Assembly (NCBI GenBank): GCA_013396655.1 | Contig: WBMV01000003.1 | Span: forward strand, 1 to 64,000 | From: Campylorhamphus procurvoides | Lineage: Eukaryota > Chordata > Aves > Passeriformes > Dendrocolaptidae | Length of the DNA stretch: 64,000 nt | Direction: 5' to 3' | Shown here: positions 57,557 to 64,000 of the stretch, in pieces | How positions within the stretch are numbered: the first letter of the stretch is position 1 | Layout: each line of letters begins with the position of its first letter | The notes under the pieces: model-generated | Told to the model about the DNA's origin: nothing | Database searches by the model: none | What the model saw: the letters and a program-made list of their open reading frames with translations, nothing else | Translations under genes and position numbers: made by a program

Positions 57557-58017
57557 CTCATAAAAAAGTATCACCCAAAGCCTCATTGTGTGCATTTGGA
57601 ACTGATGGCTGTGATTGGCGTCGACTTGTTGCCTGATGGATGACCCAACAATAAGGGTGGTGGAGATGCAACTTCATGACATCAATTCTTCTTCTGTGGG
57701 TGTTGCCAAAACCCAAGACAAGGCTATTTTAAAATGCCATTTCAGGTGAACCTCCTGCTCCTTCTCTACTTGGAAAAAAAGCACATTCTGGAGAAATTAC
57801 AAGGCATGGAGTTTATAGATGAGATTATAAAATAAAGCAAGCAAAGCTGACACATGCAACTTCCAGGCTCTGACTTGCATTTGTTCCTCAAAGGGAAATG
57901 GGAAAGCAAAGAAATTTTGTGAATTTAATTATTGGAACGACTTGGATTTGCTGTTGTAATTCCAGAGGACATTGCAGGACATGATGAGCTCCCCAGTATA
58001 ATAACTTTATGATACTG
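57557..58017. other. unique sequence, no gene recognised
   Basis: Ordinary unique DNA between the 15-bp repeat and a CR1 tail. Confidence 0.4.
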
Positions 58018-58107
58018 GTCTGGTGGAAGGTGTTCCTGCCCAGGGCAGGGGGTGGGATGAGATGATCTTTAAAGTCCCTTCCAACCCAAACCATTCTGGG
58101 ACTCCAT
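58018..58107 (+). mobile_element. CR1 3' tail, type A, sense
   Basis: Reads GTCTGGTGGAAGGTGTTCCT, GAGATGATCTTTAAAGTCCC and TTCCAACCCAAACCATTCTG. Confidence 0.92.
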
Positions 58108-58422
58108 CCTTTCTGCTGGGGCTGTGTTGGATCAAAAGGCCAAAGGGAATGACAGCCCTTTATCAGTCCCCTCATGTGGGGTGTGCTCAGGAAAGAGCTT
58201 GAGCCCTTCTCTTTGGAGGCAAATTGGGCTTTTCTTGCCTTTATTTTTGTGGGTGTCACTCCAGCCTTTGAGCCTGGAGGGAGCAGGGCATGGATCTGGT
58301 TAAATAACCCACTGGTGGATTTTCTCCATGGATGCTGATCTTGTTTTTCGGAATTATGCTCTCCCATCACTATGTTTCATGTGCCACAAAATGCCATTAA
58401 GGAGGAGAAGTTTGATGATGTT
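58108..58422. other. unique sequence
   Basis: About 315 bp between the CR1 tail and the ATTTT array. Nothing recognised. Confidence 0.4.
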
Positions 58423-58493
58423 TTTTATTTTATTTTATTTTATTTTATTTTATTTTATTTTATTTTATTTTATTTTATTTTATTTTATTTTAT
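58423..58493 (+). repeat. ATTTT pentanucleotide microsatellite, ~14 units
   Basis: Uninterrupted TTTTA repeat of ~70 bp followed by TCAGTGTAAC. Confidence 0.97.
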
Positions 58494-60041
58494 CAGTGTA
58501 ACACTGTGGTGGGTCTCTGAGGTTCCTGTTTGGCTCTAAGAGTTCAATCCCAGTCCGCTCTGATGGACCCAGTTCTTTTGGCCGATGGATTCTCTTCTGG
58601 AAAAAAAAATTAAAAATAAAAAAAAAAAGGAGTAAAACCATCAGATGGTGGTTCTAAATCCCTCCCATCCACTGAATTCATCACACACGCACTGGGAATG
58701 GAATCCACCCATCCTTCAGTATCATGAGGTTGGTTTAAAGTGCTGCATGGATGGGAAAGTTTTAGAATCACATTCCCTGGCCTGAAGTTCTGTGGGAAAG
58801 ATCAGGTTAACCTGGGTCTAAGGGGCTGCCAGAGAACACAGAAAATACTCCAGGAAGCCAATCCTTCTGCTCTGCCTGAGCTTTCAAACACAGCATACGT
58901 GTGCATGTGTCTGTTTATGAACCAGAGACACACATACACATATATAAATACCCCATTTAACTGGGGACACACAAGGACACCCCCAAAATCTCATCCTTTC
59001 ACCAATTTTATTGCTGTCAAAGTACTCAGAATAAATGGGACAAATCCAGCCATTTGTCTTAATCAACACATCAAATACAACCCTTCATATTTGAAGTAAA
59101 GAGGCTTTTTTTCCCTCTACATGGGTTTAGGGTAAATCATGCACCAAAATTTGTAACTTGGTTGCTCTGAGCTGGCTCAGCCAGAGATTTCCTGTTGTCA
59201 CCAAAAATCTGGGCTCACCCTGGGATGATCCAGAGCAGGAGCCTGGCCAGGCTTTGGGAATCATCATCCTTCTCCTTCCCTTCCTTCCCCTGGACGGTGG
59301 GGGAAGAGCAGGCAGTGAAAATCTCCTCGGGGAGCCCCCAGGGAGTGGAAGGTGTCTGATCACATCCCAAACGGGCAACCGGAGCCAGGGAAAAATGGCA
59401 AGCCTGACGTCGTGAGCCATTTCAATATGGGCACCTAATTACCACCTCCGAGTGCTGAAAGTCAATCCCCTTTTTCTAATAAACTCTTTCCTAATTTCTT
59501 TTCTATTAAAATTCTCCTGCCCGTTTCTGCCTTTTCTGAAAACTGCTGGGATTTTTTTTTTATTCTTTGCTACTTTGCTTCTTAAAAGGTGGATTTTAAG
59601 GGAACCCAAAGATTTGATAACTTCCAAAATTATTATGAACAGAAAAGAGTTTATGGTTGAGGGTTTTTTCCCTAAAAACTGTAATATTTTTATGGGAGTT
59701 TAAGAACATAAAGCTCCACAGTCATTATGTTGTTCTGGTGTTTTTTTGAGTTCATATGAAAGAAAATATGAAATCAAAATAATATAAAAATCGCTAAGTA
59801 TATTTTAAAGGAGTAACTCCCCACATTAAAGAGCACAGACCACCAGAAATTCATGCAGCCCATTGTGGTGGTCCACAAAATAAACATTGGGGAAAGAAAG
59901 CAGTAGGGGATCCCAAGAGCTTCAGGAAAATGGTCCAACAGGAGTTTTTCTCTGCTCTTCAAGGCTTGATGAAGAGGAGAAATCCAACAAAGCGCTGCCT
60001 TGGGGAATGGCTGTGTGAACAATCCAGGGCTGGGCTCTGCT
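58494..60041. other. unique sequence, no gene recognised
   Basis: A-rich at 58600-58630 and an ACACATACACATATATA patch near 58930. Opposing frames at 59127-59420 are unrecognised. Confidence 0.4.
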
Positions 60042-60295
60042 TAATGGCTTTAAACTCACAGAGGGCAGGCTTAGGTGGGATATTGGGAAGGAATTGCTGG
60101 CTGGGAGGGTGGGGAGGGACTGGGATGGATTTCCCAGAGAAGCTGTGGCTGCCCCTGGATCCCTGGAAGTGCCCAAGGCCAGGTTTGAGCCACCTGGGCT
60201 GGTGGAAGGTGTCCCTGTCTCTGGCAGGGGGTGGCACTGGTTGAACTTTTAAGTTCCATTTAAGTTCCATTCCAACCCATTCTATGATTCTATAA
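60042..60295 (+). mobile_element. CR1 LINE fragment, type A, sense
   Basis: Reads TTAATGGCTTTAAACTCACA, GGAAGGAATTGCTGGCTGGG, GATTTCCCAGAGAAGCTGTG and CCATTCTATGATTCTATAAA. An 11-bp direct duplication (TTAAGTTCCAT, about 60248-60270) lies just before the tail. Confidence 0.95.
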
Positions 60296-60964
60296 AGACT
60301 AGGTCTATACACTGATCTATACATGAAGCAGAATAATATCAGAGCAGTGATTGTCAGATTGGTCAAAATACCACAAAAAAAGCCCAAAGATAACAACATG
60401 GACAAAGGTACAACAAATATACAACAGCAAAATATTAAGAGAAATAATAACTTGAAAATCCAGGAACAGTGTGGACCATGAAAGAGAGGGAGGAATTTTT
60501 TAGTGTAATTCACACTAAGTGATGATTTGAATGAATGGGATGAGACCTGGAAAACTTGGAGGGAAGACTGCAAGACCTTTAAACACAGAAGGACCTTAGG
60601 AGGATGTTTCAGCAATTGTGGGGTGTCACCTGGATCCTGGAAGAACTCTGGATGTCACAACTGCATCTTTACTGCTGAATTGGGCAAGGTCAGGGGCCCT
60701 GAGACCAAGGTCATGACAGAGTTCACATTCAGATTGTGGGACTGCCCTTCTCCCAAGGTCAGGTCACAGAATCCATCCTGGTGCATGAGAAACCAAAGGT
60801 CTGGCATCCCAAATTGATTCCTGCATCCCGCATCAGTGAGGGCTTAAAGCCCTGCCTGTGGATGGGAGTGGATTAACCCTTTTTGTTTGGGCTCTCAAAA
60901 ATAGCTGCCATCTCTCTCCTGGATGGTGCCACCATCCCAGCTCCTGGCTCAGGGACAGGAGGCA
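60296..60964. other. unique sequence, no gene recognised
   Basis: Unique DNA; nothing further recognised. Confidence 0.4.
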
Positions 60965-61030
60965 GGGTGTTATCACAGCGCTCTTATCTCTGCACTGTCA
61001 CTCCCTGCAGGGCTGTTTATCTCTGGCCAG
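60965..61030. promoter_or_regulatory. cluster of three GATA-factor motifs
   Basis: TTATCA (~60970), TTATCT (~60984) and TTATCT (~61018), each the reverse of WGATAR, lie within ~55 bp of non-repetitive sequence. Such clusters occur in blood-cell and endodermal enhancers, but three six-base motifs can also arise by chance. Confidence 0.2.
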
Positions 61031-61501
61031 GCTGATCCCACCTCTTCTCACCAAGGGGAGGGATGTGCCAGTGGTGCTATCTCCGAGGCTTTACACCCAG
61101 CCTGGCCTCAGTTCACATCCTCCCTGAGATAGCAGAGCAGGAGGAAAGGCCACGGTGGAGCTGCCAGATGGAGGGGAAATTCTAGGGCAGCTCCATGGGG
61201 GTGGTTCTCCCAGGAAGGGTTGATGTATTTCCCTCTCCCAGGGAGATACCCGTAGCCAGCAGGGTGTTTGTCCCCCTGGCATCGTGGAGGGTCAGGGGAT
61301 GAGCTCAAAGGGAGGTGCAGAGGGTGGTGGGACCTGTCAAATGCTCTTGGGTTGGGGAATAACCAGGGCAAGGAGGGGTCTAGCTGTGAGGTGCTCGAAA
61401 AGCCCAAAAAGGAGCAGAGAGAGATGGGGAAGTGGAATGAGTCAGGAAGGCACAAGTTTTTATCAGCCTTTTTGGGTAAAGATGCCATGCCAGATGCCCT
61501 C
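61031..61501. other. unique sequence, no gene recognised
   Basis: Unique DNA with opposing chance frames. No exon. Confidence 0.4.
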
Positions 61502-61566
61502 AGAAAAGGAAATTTCCCCTACACTGGCTGCCTGCACTGGCATGAAGATCTTTGCCTGGTGGGCAC
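61502..61566. repeat. local duplication, copy 1 (~65 bp)
   Basis: From GAAAAGGAAATTTCCCCTAC to GATCTTTGCCTGGTGGGCAC. Copy 2 lies directly after the N. Confidence 0.85.
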
Positions 61567-61567
61567 N
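61567..61567. other. single-N assembly placeholder
   Basis: One N between two near-identical segments. Confidence 0.85.
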
Positions 61568-61660
61568 GGAAAAGGGAATTCCCCCTAAATTGGCTATTAG
61601 GATGTGAGTATGTGAGTATAAAACTTGCACTGGCTTGAAGATCTTTGCCTGGTGGGCACA
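61568..61660. repeat. local duplication, copy 2 (~93 bp)
   Basis: From GGAAAAGGGAATTCCCCCTA to GATCTTTGCCTGGTGGGCAC, with an extra ~27 bp (GATGTGAGTATGTGAGTATA) in its middle. Confidence 0.85.
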
Positions 61661-62622
61661 TCCATGCCCCTAGAGTTTTAATTTGGGTGGCAAGGCAGAC
61701 TCTGCTCCTGGAAAACCACCAGGCAGTGGGTGAGGACATCGGGTGTCTGGGGCAAAGGATGTTTCAGGGAAGGACAAAGCATGAAGAACGTGCTGTGGAT
61801 AAATCTGACCCCTTTTCTTGCCCAAATAACATTTATCACACAAGTAGGGGATGGAAAATACACCTGAGATTAATATTTACTCTCAGGGTAATTCCCCTTC
61901 CTCCTCTTCCCTATGCCTTCTGGAGTGTGAAAACAACACACCACTTACAGGAGAGACTTAGTAAGATACTTCTTGCTCCAATTTTTAATTGTTTTATTTA
62001 TAAATGACCCAAATGAGGTGATATCTTAAAAAAAGCTGCCACTGGGCCAAAGGGCCAAATCCAGTACTGGTGTAAAGCTGTTTGATTGCACTGGAATGGA
62101 CAGATTTATGCCAATATTTATTGCTTGTAACCCCAAGTCAAAGTTGTAGAATTGATTTGTTTCCTTTATGTAAAATGGGCAATTAGCAACTACTGAAATA
62201 TTAACTTCTTATTTTCTGATTCAAATTACTTGTTATATTTTCTAACACAGGACAATAAGATTTCCCAGTAGAACTAATGACTTGAAGATCTTCTGTATTT
62301 CAGTTCTTTCCCAAGACCCAATTTAGGAGATTAAAAGAACAGTTATTTTCCTGATCTTCTGAAAATTCAACAACCTTAAAATGTCTGAATTTGGCGGGGT
62401 AAAATCCCTATTTTTAATTTCTTTTTTTTTTAATTAATTGTATATTTTTGCTGGCCAAGAAAATCTCCAAAATGTGTATGAGTAGGAAGGATATGAGACA
62501 GAGTAAAGAGAAACTAAAAAGCAGGCAAATTGTGTTGTCCTTCATTAAAAAGAGACTGAAAAATTATATATAATGAATTTAATAAATATAAAAAATAATC
62601 TTGATCATAATTATATAATAAA
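61661..62622. other. unique sequence, no gene recognised
   Basis: AT-rich from about 62400 to 62620. No exon or repeat family recognised. Confidence 0.4.
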
Positions 62623-62678
62623 TTGATGATGATAATAGCAATGATGATGATAATGATGCTGACGATGATGATGATAAT
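62623..62678 (+). repeat. imperfect GAT trinucleotide repeat
   Basis: GATGATGATAATAGCAATGA and ATGCTGACGATGATGATGAT, about 55 bp and interrupted. Confidence 0.9.
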
Positions 62679-63039
62679 TCTGGATACTAAAAAATAAGAA
62701 CCCTTCTGGGTAGAAGTTCTGAGCTAAAAAAGGGGAGTGCAAATAAGGAGAATAAAGACAGAAAGAGCCAGAGAGAGTCTCAGCTCCAATAAGAAGAGGA
62801 GCCTTTGTGTGTCTCTGTGAGTGCAAAGCTTTCCCAGCAGAGCAGGGCTGGAATTGCAGCCCCAAGGAGCTCTCCCATAAATTATCCCTGCTCGGTTTGC
62901 TCCAGGCTCAGCTCCCCCACCACAAGGGCTCGGGGCTGTGCCATGTCCAAACCGCCTTGGGACTGTCACCCATAAATCAGGCACGGAGTTATGAGCTGGC
63001 CACAAGGTGCAAATTGCTTGGAGTTAACGCCAGAATCCT
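62679..63039. other. unique sequence
   Basis: Ordinary unique DNA, nothing recognised. Confidence 0.4.
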
Positions 63040-63200
63040 GATTTTTTTTTTTTCCCTTCTTCTTCTTTTATTTTTCCGTGTTTTCGCCGCAAGGATTTTT
63101 TTATTATTATTCCTTTTCTCGTTCTTTTTGTTCTTTTATTTCTTTCAGTCTCTCTCCCGCTGCCTTTTTTTATCCTCTCTCCTCCCTCTCCCCTTTCTTT
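63040..63200 (+). other. long pyrimidine-rich tract
   Basis: About 160 bp of mostly T and C on the plus strand, including TTTTTTTCCCTTCTTCTTCT and TCCTCTCTCCTCCCTCTCCC. Such tracts can form triplex DNA if mirror-symmetric; I see no long perfect mirror. Confidence 0.7.
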
Positions 63201-64000
63201 AAATAATGTGATTTCACCTTTTTATTAATAATTTTTGATAACTGCTTTGAGCAGGAAGAATTAACAAGAAGCAATTAGGGTAACATTTGCCATAAAGGCC
63301 CCCTCTCTTGGAGTGCTGCTCCCAGGACAACATCCATGGTAAACTTTTACCCTGCCCAGGGAGTGTTTTCCTCCCTCTCCTTTCTTTTTTTCCCTGCCCT
63401 TCCCTGTTTTCTGGTCTCCAGCAGTGCTGGTGGTCTCAGCCTCGCAGAACTCACAGCATTTGGAAAGATACTCATTGAAATTTGCTTTTTAATAACAATT
63501 GCTGTTTCATTCAACATGTAAATCCACTAATCTGTGTCCTGTTGATGCTCACAGGGGATATTTTTGGCAAAGAACTGGATTATCAGGACAATGCTTGGCA
63601 TGACCAGAATTTTGGACTTCTCCTCATCCATCATTGGGCAGCTCAAACCAACAAAACAAGAGTAGTAATGGTTGAAGATCAAATGCATGACTGACTTTGT
63701 GCCTTTTTTCTCTCTCCAGGGATGCTGGATGACTGTGAGGAGTCATAACCAGACCTTTTTCCTGGGATCATCTATTCCTGGGAATTCCTCCTTCAAAATC
63801 ATCCTGGGAGAAGAGGACATTAGGAAGTTCTTACAACTGTATTATTCTCTCTGGGTTCAGTCCCTTTTCTACTTGCCTTGGAGTAAAGGAAGAAAGACAA
63901 GTGCAAAATGGACATGAGTTTGGTTGGGGTTTCATTCCACACCTCCCACCTTGGGCAAAACTTTCCAAAAAGTCCATCTGGGAGTTGTAGTCGACACCTG
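63201..64000. other. unique sequence, no gene recognised
   Basis: Contains an 81-codon plus-strand frame (63672-63917) after a TTTCTCTCTCCAG acceptor-like site at ~63719. No family recognised; the in-frame reading continues through the acceptor, so an exon is not supported. Confidence 0.35.

Noticed and set aside
1..64000. Endogenous retrovirus or LTR element
   Set aside because: I looked for paired long terminal repeats and for gag, pol or env-like frames and saw none. The mobile DNA I can support is CR1.
1..64000. tRNA or rRNA genes
   Set aside because: No cloverleaf-compatible A/B box pair or rRNA core was noticed by eye. A covariance-model scan would be the decisive test.

Overview
This window looks like nuclear DNA from a bird, most likely a songbird. 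The main evidence is about three dozen short, 5'-truncated copies of the CR1 non-LTR retrotransposon. These carry the typical avian CR1 3' end: a purine/GGTCCCTTCCAACCC-type segment followed by ATTCTATG-like terminal repeats. They occur in about equal numbers on both strands. CR1 is also common in turtles and crocodilians, so the songbird call rests on my impression of the subfamily mix. There is no bacterial or viral gene organisation. I recognise no intact protein-coding gene, tRNA or rRNA. The window reads as intergenic or deep intronic sequence.

Layout. 1-7.2 kb: mostly unique sequence with three small tandem repeats (36-bp x3 at 957; a 64-82-bp unit x7 at 3764; a 53-bp unit x5.5 at 6400). 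7.25-8.23 kb: a large AAT/AAC/GAT trinucleotide array with a hidden ~188-191-bp higher-order period. 9.46-9.85 kb: a ~396-bp ATTCT pentanucleotide array. 10-20.8 kb: unique sequence with scattered CR1 pieces and one weak candidate exon or pseudogene near 12.8-13.2 kb (minus strand). 20.84-23.12 kb: a 2.3-kb minisatellite holding eleven apparently identical 70-bp units and five identical 66-bp units, plus a 218-base assembly gap. 23-50 kb: unique sequence, many CR1 fragments, and two local duplications (31.9-32.5 kb and 33.8-34.3 kb), each split by a single N. 51.6-52.2 kb: a ~41-bp A/T-rich tandem repeat. 53-64 kb: more CR1, an ATTTT array at 58.4 kb, a third single-N duplication at 61.5 kb and a long pyrimidine tract at 63.04-63.2 kb.

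What may be functional. The best regulatory candidate is a near-symmetric cluster at 53895-53935: an RFX X-box-like palindrome flanked by two oppositely oriented CRE/ATF-like octamers. A local CpG cluster with TATA-like motifs at 34.66-35.02 kb and a GATA-motif cluster at 60.97-61.02 kb are weaker. Several AT-rich unique stretches could be conserved noncoding elements, but only alignment to other birds can show that.

The most striking signals are repeat biology and assembly biology. The 70-bp minisatellite places a canonical G-quadruplex motif on the plus strand every 70 bp, and its minus strand has no stop codon in any frame. All five isolated single-N characters sit in or between near-duplicate sequences, which suggests unmerged contig overlaps rather than true duplications. 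I found no convincing undescribed multi-gene system.
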